A DNA stretch of 64,000 nucleotides from Neodiprion pinetum (Eukaryota > Arthropoda > Insecta > Hymenoptera > Diprionidae), in contig NC_060233.1 of the NCBI RefSeq assembly GCF_021155775.2, positions 39,339,077 to 39,403,076 on the forward strand. Direction: 5' to 3'. Every line of letters begins with the position of its first letter. The stretch's first letter is position 1. A program made the translations under genes and the position numbers. Under the pieces are notes generated by a model. It did not search any database, was not told the origin of the DNA, and saw nothing but the letters and a program-made list of their open reading frames with translations. This document shows, in pieces, positions 38,334-49,066 of the stretch.

Positions 38334-38640
38334 AATTTTGATACAAACTTACATGGTGAAATGAGAAGTAAATGGTTTGTTCAAAGTGTAAATAGTCCTA
38401 GCTGGCAAACAACATACCAGATTCAATTTCCGATTCGAGATACAGGAGTTTCTGACAAAATTAACATAGAACTTGTGTATTTATTGTTATTTCTAAACGG
38501 TTGACTTTTTAACAGTAAATCACCAGCTCCGTAATGCTTAGAACAAGTTTTTCGTCATATAGGAATGAAACGATCCAATATGTGAAAGTGCAGAAGCTTT
38601 GTAAGAAGAAAAGAAAGTGGTTGCTCAAAAACGATGAGTG
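38334..38640 (+). pseudogene. decayed partial copy of the CFAP107-like gene
   Basis: From an acceptor-like CTCTATAG at 38333 the sequence reads HGEMRSKWFVQSVNS then PSWQTTYQIQFP. This aligns with LAEFMRHKWFIENKP then TRPWRTNYQDDFP in exon 3 of the 36749-37791 gene. The exon's donor is lost: the GTAACT position is altered and the frame runs to a TGA near 38500. Further on, 38606-38640 (GAAGAAAAGAAAGTGGTTGC) resembles the end of exon 4 (GAAGAAAAGGCAGTAG). No counterpart of exons 1-2 was found, so this is a 3'-partial tandem duplicate that has lost coding capacity. An alternative 3' terminal exon is a less likely reading. Confidence 0.6.
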
Positions 38641-40141
38641 ACCCTCAGAAATCAAATCATTGTTTAAAAAAAAACGTGGAAAATTGAAACCATTCTATTG
38701 TTTTATTCACTTTTATATTGAATGCATTCAACGGGTTTAACAAAAAGCATTTTTCGTTTAACAAATACACCATAGGTAAAGTGTTCTGTACAAAATCATG
38801 ATTAAATTACGTATTGATGTATGTATGTATGTAATATAGATCCATTTTATAAAATATATGAAATATTGACGAAACTCTACCATTCGAATTTTTCAGATAG
38901 CACAGTACAAATTTACTTCACTGAGTTCACTTACTATAGGTGCTAACTGAAAAATTTTATTTCACTTACATTGGCAAAAAAGGTGTATGTAATATGTATA
39001 GTATGTGAACAAAATTTGTTTACCGCAGTCTTATTGGTTTACAGTTCATTAAATTAACTATTTGGAAGCTCTGTGATAGTGACTGTTGAAAATAGAAATA
39101 GAGAATAGTATATTGGTACTGGCAGTACTATTTTAATTGCAATTCTGCTGTTGATAATGATATCAAAACGAAAAAACATGGAAAAACCATTACCCATTGG
39201 CAAATATCAATCGCAATTACACAATGAATTCTTACACATCTTGATTACCAGCAAATAAGGTGTTTGAGCAATATTACTGAAAATTATGTGCAATTTTGTA
39301 CCAAGATAATTGGTGGTCTTTACGAAATAATGATTATACTACTAAGTAATTATATCACAAGTTGAAAAATATAACACAAATGCGACTTGAACAAATTCTT
39401 AACACAGCATAGTGTAACGCTTTTATACCTTAGATTACATTTTTTTTTTTCCAGAATTTGTAAGCTTACTAAATATCAAAAAGTTTTTTTACAAATTAGT
39501 TTTCGTGACGAGCATTGCAAAAATCAATAGGTATAATTTTTAATATCAAAAGTCCCGTAAGAGTTGTAAAATTCAAAGTCTTATGTGTATACCAATATGT
39601 AGATGAAACAGCATTCTCCTGTTTCGCTAAGAGCTTCGTCATTGATTGAAATTGAGACACTTTTCATAAATGTGAAAAAAAATTGAATCAATTCAACAAC
39701 ACTAAAGTCAAGTATACTATTACTAATAGCAACCAAACAATCACATTCAAGAAAGTGAATCTGTGACCTAAAAGTTAATTTAAAAAAAAACTAAACAATG
39801 TAACTAGTCACTTCATACTAATTGTAATTAGAGATGAAAACTATTGGAACTTTTTTTTGTAATTCACTGAGATACTGAAATCTGTTCTGATGCTTCTACT
39901 TCGTTTAGGTAGTCTGAGAAATGAGTTTCTACCAGCCTGTTTCAGTGTTGACCAATGTCAGCAAACCGCAATGACTGACGAACAGTTAAAATATATAAAG
40001 TAAGAGTTGTGGGAAAAGAGACAAGTTTATCTATCGAAAATCCCCAATTATTTTGTTGAATTGAACATTTCTGCACATGCTAAAAAAAACAAATTAATTA
40101 TAGTCCAATTGAGAGCCTATTTTCAATAATGCTAAGCAATG
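38641..40141. other. AT-rich intergenic region
   Basis: No gene is supported; it should include the 3' UTR of the minus-strand TMEM201 gene. A GTAT microsatellite-like run occurs near 38817-38833. Confidence 0.5.
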
Positions 40142-42995
40142 TTAACGTAGAAGTGTAGTGCACAAGACTACCATATTAAATATTAAAGAACCGCATAGTA
40201 AGGCAGGTAGCCAGACTGGACTAGTTAGAACAGTGGTGTGAATAGTTTGCATCGGTACATCTTGGATATGGTTATGATTATTACTATTATTATTGTTGTT
40301 GTTATGATTTCCATTTGCCACAGAAGGGTGATTTTGAAAAAGATTACTGGTATGAAAATTTTGAGACGGGCCACTGTTCCGAATTAAGTTTGTATCTTGC
40401 GGTATTTTTGGAAACTGAGAAAAGACAGGACTGTCAGGTCTTTGAAATGAAAATGCAGAATCTTGACGGCAGCAGGACGTGATTGAATTGATGCTGTTAT
40501 GCCTCGACATGTGGCAACACTGCGTCATATCTGAGACAGCAGAATAACGATCTAAATCATTGTATATAGAAGGTTCTCTGGATGGGACAAAATTTGAGCC
40601 TGTCGAACCAAATCCAGAACTTTGACTAGACGACCTAGATAGTGTTGCGGCATTCATACCTGCCTGCCAATAACCACCGGCTACCCAAGACGTTTGTGTA
40701 ACGGATTTAAGTTTTGGGGGACTTAGGAAAAATTTTCTGTTTGGTGATCTGTTCATTTTACTAAATAAATCGGGACTTGGACTATCATAGACTTTAGTTT
40801 GAAATATTTTCGGAGTTTTAGATAATTGTTTGCGATCACTATTACTCAATGAGAGAGAACTCAATGTGCTTAGGCTTTCGTTGAGAGAATTTTTGTCGTC
40901 CAGAGATTTAATTGAAGAACCATTCAAATTTGATGTACTTGAATACTGCTGCGTACGATAAATTTTACTGGATGATGTTTTTCCTATGGAGTCGTGTCGG
41001 AACGTCCTGCAAAAATTTAATGTCAAAAGTTTTTACTCCGAAGGTAACAATCCGTAAAATGTAATATCATTTCAAGTGTAGTAATTCTAAAAGCATATTC
41101 TATTAAATATGACTAGAAACACAACGTACGCTGAGTCTTGCATAAATATAGTTGGCTTGATGGGCATTGGCGTTTCAACAGACACAGGTGTCATCAATAA
41201 ATTTGTAATATTAACAGGTGATCGGCACTGTTTAATATCTACATTTTCATTTTTAGTACATTTTTCTTCGACAAATGGTGTCATCCTTGCAGCAGTTGTT
41301 CCGACACATTCTGGTTGGATCTTTTTACTGTTAGGTGATTCCAGTTTCTTCAAAGCAACATTCGATTTCACTGGAACAGTGAACGAACTAGATCTCAAAT
41401 TCATGAGACCAATTATCACAGTTAATCCCATTATCTGTAAATTTAAATGACTGATTTTTGGTCGATCTCAAAAAATCTAACGTCTTCTGTTTCAAGAAGA
41501 TTTTTTAGGATCACATCACAATACGCTGAGTAAATATACTATATTTACATAAAAATAAGGCAAAGCCATATACATGTTTTAGCTTTCAGAATATGGCTAC
41601 ATCTTCAATACATTGCAAAATATGAAGTGTTAAAGTTTGTTTTTTCAAATAATGAATATTTAGCACAGTAAATCATACAACTAATTGTAATTCGTTAGTT
41701 AATTAGAAGTAGAAAATTATCAGGACATGAAAAATAACTGAATCAGTTCAAACAGAAGGTTATTTTACATATACTATGCAAGATATAGTGAAATCAAAGA
41801 TCAACTTACCACATGAAATTGCGTGATATATTCTACAGTAAAATATTCATTTTTTAAATGAATTTTCAACAGTTTTAGTTCTGAAAAGGGCATTAAAATG
41901 ATAATAAAAATCCAAAAAAATGCTATCAGCGTATCCAAGTGTTGTTTATTGGCAGGAGTTGTAATGCAAGCACCCAACTGCAGCAACAGTCCTGCAATTG
42001 GAAGCGGCCAAAAGGTGGCGTCGAATAACATTGCTGAATTCAATATTGTTAAAAGAATTCGGAATACACGTTCCCATTTTCTTGCATTCTGGAAAGTGGT
42101 GAAATATGTGAATTAATGAATATCAATCGATAAACACTTCAATACACAGAAATCAATGTTTTCTTACATTGATGATATGCTGAATAGGTTTATTCTTGAA
42201 AAATGCCATCTTATATTGTAAAAGCCACAATGCCTGTTTACTTAGAACACCTTCAACAACTTTGGAACACTTTTGGCATAACTTGTACTTTTCCTCCAAT
42301 TTATGTTTCAATACCGCAAGTTCATGGTCGTATTTTTTATTGGAAGAAGGTTCGAAATTAGCTAGATGTAACATTTTAATCTCTTCATTTCTGTTACATC
42401 TTGAACAAAGACTACTTTTTTTTGAAGATTCCTTCTGAGTAGACAACTCGCAATATCTTACTGAGTTCTTCGTCAGACCTTTGTGTTGTTCAGGTATATC
42501 GTAATTGTAGTCACCATTCTGCAAATGAGATGCAGAGCAATATTTCAATGAGATATAGGAAAAAGTTCCATATAACACAAACTGCAAGTGCAAGTTGCAA
42601 AAATTCAATTCAAACTTCACACAAAATAAATTGCTAAATAAAGAGATATCAAAATTTCAGACACGCGCATGATTTTACCTCTGTAAATCCATTGTGCTGC
42701 TCACAAAATGGACATAGCCACCAATCTCTCTGTTGCCTACAAATTTTCGAATCATTGTTGCAAAACCAGCAGTTTACTTTAACAGGCCACCTATTTCTGA
42801 AATGATGAAAAACATAAATAAATGAATTTCAATTATTGTCACAAGGGGTTTCATATCACCTATTACTAGGTATTAAGACAAATTAAACCAGACTCACTTC
42901 AACTTTTGAATGACGGTGAGGCAAGTGATAATCAGTGTAAAAAAGACGCCAGCAAAAGACGTTAAATTAAGTACAAAATAATCATCTAAATACAT
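40142..42995 (-). CDS. TMEM201/Samp1 (Ima1-type) inner nuclear membrane protein
   Basis: Inner nuclear membrane protein of the Samp1/NET5/Ima1 family, which links chromatin and LINC complexes to microtubules or centrosomes. Six exons in phase: 42995-42898, 42796-42679, 42518-42168, 42088-41810, 41434-41130, 41006-40142; 671 aa, close to the human protein. N-terminal hydrophobic segment, then the Ima1 zinc-binding region: CWFC and CPFC knuckles (NRWPVKVNCWFCNN, WWLCPFCEQHNGFTENGDYN), and a second pair CSRC and CQKC near residues 110-160. Membrane segments follow in exon 4 (VFRILLTILNSAMLFDATFW; FFWIFIIILMPFS), then a long Ser/Asn-rich nucleoplasmic region, and a C-terminal membrane anchor (ALLCGSLIFNMVVLCTTLL). 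The signature HNGFTENGDYN is typical of the family. Transcribed divergently from the gene at 44397. Confidence 0.9.
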
Positions 42996-44396
42996 TTTTA
43001 TTTTATGTATTCAATACCGTTTATTTTTTTTTTTATTTTTTTTAATTTATTTTTGCAGACTCCCTGGGTTCAATGTCGCAAGCTCGAAATTCAATGCAGT
43101 TGTTGAGTTAGAAAAAAAACTGAAAACCTCTGGATACGATTAGACGAGTAAAATCGGTGCTAAGTATATCCCATATCTCCCGCCAAGAAGCTATCGCGTA
43201 ACGTATCTCGCGATTTGGTGGCAGCTACAGGCGCTATTTATATACACCCATAGAACACATGGAATGAATTTTAGACACCTGAAATATGCGGAATCTAATT
43301 CTTCAACAAAAACTTAGCTTCATCATATACTTTAGAGTGTGATGTTTAACTTGAATTGATCAAAGAATTTTCTGTTCGCGGAAATATAAGTCTTATGGCG
43401 GACACGTCTTACGTTATATGGTTCACGCATTCTTTTCACTAATGGCTTTATAACCTATCATGTAGCACTAGTTAATCATTGATATTGGTGATAGTTTACT
43501 GATTTTCATTCGTCGAAATTTTCTTCCAACAATTTGTTTGAACTTCGAAGATCAGTAGAATACACTGTTACATTTTTACTTTCGCGTTAAATCAATTTGT
43601 ACGGTTTTCCCGACGGTGATACTGTAGCAATCTTACTCTCACGTGTGCGATGCCGAATTTTTTTTTTTTTTGACCAACCAACATGTAACCCCTCTTTCGC
43701 AATACCGTCAGTTATCACACCGGTGTATTCTTAACGAGTATTCTAACCTTTCTTGCGTGAAAATCTAAATCTGTCTCGCGATCAAAGGCGCTTTACTCCG
43801 TGGCGGTGAAGGGTTGGATTTTGCACGTACGCGTGGTGCGAAATAGCAAATGATATTTCAATTAAATTCTTGAATCTTATACGGATTTTGATGTTGAAAC
43901 CGGCAGAGATGACGTTCTGCTAGGTTTCACACTTCCGAAGCGGTAAATTGGAGCCACTGTACAGCATTTTATTACATTTTATTTCAGCGGCATGGTCGCG
44001 CGATTCTCGGGCAGAAATGGTGCTTTATGATTGGCCACCACTGACATACATATGTGTATACCTATACTAACTGGATAGCCGATTGCTTGTGTGCAAAGGC
44101 TTAGGAACGGCTTAGGTGCCGAACTGACGTTTCCTCTGAGTGACATGAGTACCAAAGGTGCTTCAGCGTCGCTGGATTAAAGATCGAAGGATACTAAAAA
44201 ATCCACAATGTAACAGTTTATTCAAACTGTCGTTAATAGTTAATTAAGTAATGCTACGTGTTGTATGTACTATGTGCAATATATGCGTCTGTAAAGCGAC
44301 TCGCATAAAAATGAACCTAAACATTAAGCGAACGTACGACTGAACCAAGAGATAAACTTATAAACTGATATATGTATACCTAATTGACAATGAGAG
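42996..44396. promoter_or_regulatory. divergent intergenic/promoter region
   Basis: 1.4 kb between the minus-strand TMEM201 gene and the plus-strand gene at 44397. A T-rich run at 43019-43058 directly upstream of TMEM201 and CpG-richer DNA at about 43.6-44.2 kb are seen. No precise promoter element is assigned. Confidence 0.35.
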
Positions 44397-45731
44397 ATGC
44401 GGACCAAAGGTCTACTCTTCTTTCTCATTTGCATTGTCGGCAGTAGTATTCTTTTCGTCGCTCTCAGTAATCAGCGACCATCGATACAAACTTTAGTCAC
44501 CGAAACACACAAACAACTACGAAGTTTTCAGGTAGGCAAAAATTGCGATAGCCTGGTAAGTTTTAATGAATATCATTGTAAACAGTAACTGTGATTCAAT
44601 CGTTTGTTCATCATATTCAAACATGATTTTATTAATCCCAGGAAAACTTGAAAGATGTGGAAGAAAAACGGCTGGTTACTGATTCAAAGTATCTTGTATT
44701 GCTTGGCTTGGACCATGAAATCAACACTACTCCAATTGTGCCCAGTCAAAACGTAACCATTGTTACACTGCTGCGTCCTGGTAGCGAGCAGCAAATATAT
44801 GGTTTCGTCAAAAATGTTACCCACTTTTTGCCAAATTACAATATCGTGATATACAGTGTTGGACTGAATGATGAGGTATTACTGAATGCTAAGTCAACTT
44901 GCAACAGCAGCAAGTGTAGCGTAGTCCAGTTTGATTTGAGCCCTTACCCCGCTCATACAGAAGACGATAGATTGCACGTTTACAGGCCTTTGGTTATACA
45001 GGTGAAAATATTTTACCCTCTTAATTCCGTGAACCTTTCTTTATTTTCAACGTTAATTAACTTACTCGTCTTATTTCTAGACAGCCCTAAATACACTTGG
45101 AAATATATTTTACATGGATTCAAATGTGCGTTTGACTTCGTCCGAGATATCAGCGTATTTGTTTCCAAAATATGGGTTTCTCACATGGCCAACAAAACAC
45201 GCAACAAGTTCCTTGACCCATCCAAAGATGTACGAGTATTTTCATGCCTCTGCTGAAAGCTTCTTTTTCCTACCTTTGATAAGGGCTTCGTACTTAGTTA
45301 TTAGTAACACCAAAAAAATAAGGGAAAATGTGATGTTACCATGGGTACAGTGTGCTTTAACAAGGGACTGCATATGCCCCATAGGTCTGTATTATATAAA
45401 TAATTCTTTGTGGTGCAGAAGTTAATGTCTGATTTCTCAGTGCAATTAAACACGTTCTTTCCATCTTCTAGGTGCTCAATCAGCGGGCTGTAGATTCAAT
45501 AAAAAGCCCCAGTATCGTTACTCCGGTTGTCACGCGTACGACACATCAGCATTGAACATAGTGCTTGGGCTTTATTTTAAATTTGATGATACTTGTTACA
45601 TCCATCAAAGTAAAAAGACTTTTTTCAACACAATCCAATCAGAAGAAGTCATAGAGGAATATTTGGCGATAACAAAACAGAACAATGTTACAGAAAGTAA
45701 TATCAAAAACTTCATTTCTACCGAGCATTAA
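44397..45731 (+). CDS. type II membrane protein of unknown function, glycosyltransferase-like
   Basis: Four exons in phase: 44397-44531, 44642-45001, 45081-45384, 45472-45731; 352 aa. The N-terminus has a short basic head and a hydrophobic anchor (GLLFFLICIVGSSILFVAL), typical of Golgi type II enzymes. The lumenal part has several N-glycosylation sequons (NTT, NVT, NSS), paired cysteines, NVTIVTLLRPGSEQQIYGFV, then PLVIQTALNTLGNIFYMDSN and a conserved-looking RYSGCHAYDTSALNIVLGLY. The YMDSN segment sits where a DxD-type metal site would lie in a GT-A fold. I recall similar uncharacterised invertebrate proteins but cannot name the family with certainty. Role inferred: secretory-pathway sugar transfer. 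An AATAAA lies about 130 nt after the stop. Confidence 0.7.
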
Positions 45732-46677
45732 CATATTTTTCAATTCACATCATAATTCAACTTTTAATGAATATTGTACAACTTCTATGCAATTTCAGCA
45801 AAAATTCTGTGCTTTTGTCCATTAGCATTATACATTCAAAATGAAAATTGACAGTGGTCTCAAAATAAATATTTAATGAGTTTTCTACTATCATTTTCGA
45901 TTCTGCAATTTCTCAAGAGCATATAAAGAAGTTTAGTAAGGATCTGTACGTACAAGTTCTGAAGAAACCTCAGGATTGGTTTGATGGGAAAAAAACTATA
46001 TTTTTAACTTCTTGGTAAAAAAATTTATTTGATTTACATATATTTTCATCAATATACAGTTTTACTGCATACTGGAAGAGTATTATAACTATAATTCGAA
46101 ATTCATTATTTAGGGGAATATCAATAAAACTCTCTTACATGGCCATAATTGCAACGTTTTATACTGTTTCTGAATGCTGAAATGAATCAAAGTTTAATCA
46201 CATTATGTGATATTTATATATTTTGGAGGTATCCAGGTCATTTCATACGTATCTACGATTTGGATTACTTTTGAAGGTGTTATGTGGTGTTACGTAGCCA
46301 ATTTAAGAGTTCTTATAAGGATTCATCTCACTCTTTTGTAAAACGTTGATTCGATTTGAAATTTCTTTTCATGTGTCTATACTGATTTTAGGAAGTGTGT
46401 TCTGGTTAGTTAGGGCTGATAAATGATTATGTGAATCAATAATCGAATAATTTGCAAAATATAACTTAAAAGCCTGTCTTGCAGAGTTAAAAAGATGAAA
46501 AATGGGCACTATATTTATTTAGCCCTGTCTGACCAGAACGCACTCTCCAACAATAGCAGGATTATTTTACGAGAAATTGATTAATGTCAATCAACCCGAC
46601 ATGGGAGGAAGTTTATAAAAACAGATTTTTGGAATGTTAGTGGACAGGCAAACCTGTTACGATATATTTAAGATATA
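45732..46677. other. intergenic region
   Basis: 3' UTR of the 44.4 kb gene (AATAAA at about 45864) and AT-rich sequence without a supported gene. Confidence 0.45.
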
Positions 46678-48263
46678 TATGGAGTATTCCACGTCAAATG
46701 AACCTCGATCTGCCCGTTGATCTCTTCGATTTCCCTCACGATTTTCTATATGATTGTTTCAACTCAAGGCACCACATTTTTTGTCAAAATTCTTGCAATT
46801 GAATTAATTCAGCTACAATTTTTGAAACGACCGTTTTTATCAACATATTGAATAAATCTGAAACAATTCTGAAAAATCCTGTTTCATATGTCAGAACTTT
46901 TCACCCTCAAGCCGGAGTATGTCGGTGTCCTCTTCATATTTTTTCGAGCTTCTTTCGAAAGATACATTTTCAAAAGTAAAAAGCAAGAGTCAATTTACTA
47001 CGAGTGATTGCTCATTTTTATATGTAACACTGGATTTTTAAGAATTTTCAAATATTTTTCCGAAGATATTTTTATTCCTCAAGACGTAAAAATTGCAAAT
47101 AATTAATTAGTTTGGGAATATCTGAAAAAATTCTCAAAAATCTGGTGCTGCATCTGAAAATGTTGGCATAACCACCATTTAAATTATTTTTGTTGAAAAA
47201 AGCTCAAAGAAAATATGAAGGGAATGCCAGCTCACTCCAGTTCAAGGCTCAAAACATTTAATATGGCACATGATTTGTCAGAATTATTTGAGATTTTTTA
47301 ATTGTATCGATCAATATGGTCGTTTTCAAAAACTGTAGCTATTTGAAATTGATTCGAAATATTTCGAAAATAACAAGCAGATTTGGGTTGATTATGACCC
47401 AACTTTAAACTTTCCGTTTGCAAATTCGTTTCGAGCTGAAATAATAACAATAACAATAGTAATAATAATAATAATGTCATTATCTTATTCGAACTTTGGA
47501 AGCACAATGTCAAATTCGTGGTAAGTAACTGAAAAAACCCTGAGGTACCGTACATGAAAATCAGACAAGTTCTGGGTTTTGGACTCCCATGTTTGACCTG
47601 CAGCTAAAAAGTAGAGTTTTTTCGAAACTGACCTTAGATTCATGACCAGTGAGCATAAAATGCATTTTTTTGCGAGCCACTGGTATAGCAACCAAAGTGT
47701 ACTAGAACAATATTGTGTGTCGTTAACTGAACTTCGGTTTATTTTGATACCTATACCAGCAGCTCGCCAAAGAATGCCTAAAATGTAATACCAATTTTTA
47801 TCAAACTCTGTTCATCCATTCTCTAAATATTATCATTTTTATTTAATTATTCGTTATTTTTTTATGCAAATAATTTGAAAAGTACTGATCCAATCAAAGC
47901 TAAAATCTAAACAGTTCTAAGTTTGGAAAAGTCGCGTTGATTGAGACCAAATTCACTAAAATCCGACAACTTGTTCGTCGGACAGAAAAATTGATCATTT
48001 ACGTACATACATACACACACGGACATCCATCCGAAAATAGTCGGAAGTGAGTCTGTGGACCTTAAATCGTCGAGATGTAATGAAAACTGAGCTCTTTATT
48101 TTCGAAGTGATTACAATAACTTCCTTTATTCTCTTAAAACAGAGAAACGGGAAGTTGAAACTTGGTGCCTTCGAGATTCAAGACAATCATGTAAAAGATG
48201 GCGAAGTAAATCAAAGAGGTCAAGGGTTAGACCCAGGCAGATTTGACATGGAATGCCCCATAT
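46678..48263. mobile_element. non-autonomous element with long degenerate inverted repeats
   Basis: The left end reads GGAGTATTCCACGTCAAATG (46681). The right end, reversed, reads GGGGCATTCCATGTCAAATC. The match continues inward through GTTGATCTCTTCGATTT versus CTTGACCTCTTTGATTT and ATATGATTGTTTCAA..AAGGCACCA versus ACATGATTGTCTTGA..AAGGCACCA, more than 100 bp with substitutions. A second inner inverted pair is seen around 46905-46965 and 47205-47255 (CTTCATATTTT..GAGCTT). There is no transposase frame; the open frames inside are short. The ends sit in TA-rich DNA, so a target duplication cannot be read. Confidence 0.65.
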
Positions 48264-49066
48264 ATATATATATATTTATGTGTATATAGTATTAAGTATA
48301 TCCATGTGGATAATATTTTATACATGTATATATAAATTATATAAAAATTCTATAGTAACAAATATAAATTCTGCTATGTAGTATACAGATCGGTGAACTG
48401 TGCTGTGTGACAGTACTATGCACAGACCAAAGACGGTCGTCTTGATCTTTTAAGATGTTTCATTTTAATCGTGAAGCTGTTACACGAACTGATGACAGTA
48501 AGCAGCAATAATATTGTTTTCTTAATCTCTGAATAACTCACGAATTTTTATAAAGTATGAGCGACAATCGCAATGGTAATGAACTTCTATCACAATTTTG
48601 ATATTTCTGATAGAAATCAGTTTTTAATAATCAAGTATTTCATTGAAATACTGAAATATATGTAGATCTTACTCGTTTAACCTCATATTAAAACTAAGTT
48701 GAAACAGACAAGCATACCATGTTGATCAACGTACATATTGATTAACGTGTGTAAGCGCACAATTGTACCAAACATAACATACAATAATTAATCAAAGTCG
48801 AGGCTTAAAAATTCTTTCGATTCCACTTAACTTGATGAATGCCAAATATGAAGAGAAACTTTGATCGATTTTTTGCATGGAACTGGTTAAATCAACTTTC
48901 TACTTCACATTCATTTATCACTTTTTCGACGGGATGCAGCACTACATTGTAAATTAGATTATAAATGCATTTTTTAAACCTCAATAACAATGATTAGAAT
49001 ACTGTGATCACAGGTATTAATAATTAGTAATTATAATGCAGCAATAACAATATTGAAATGAACTAT
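48264..49066. other. AT-rich intergenic region
   Basis: No gene recognised; 3' side of the minus-strand caspase gene. Confidence 0.45.
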
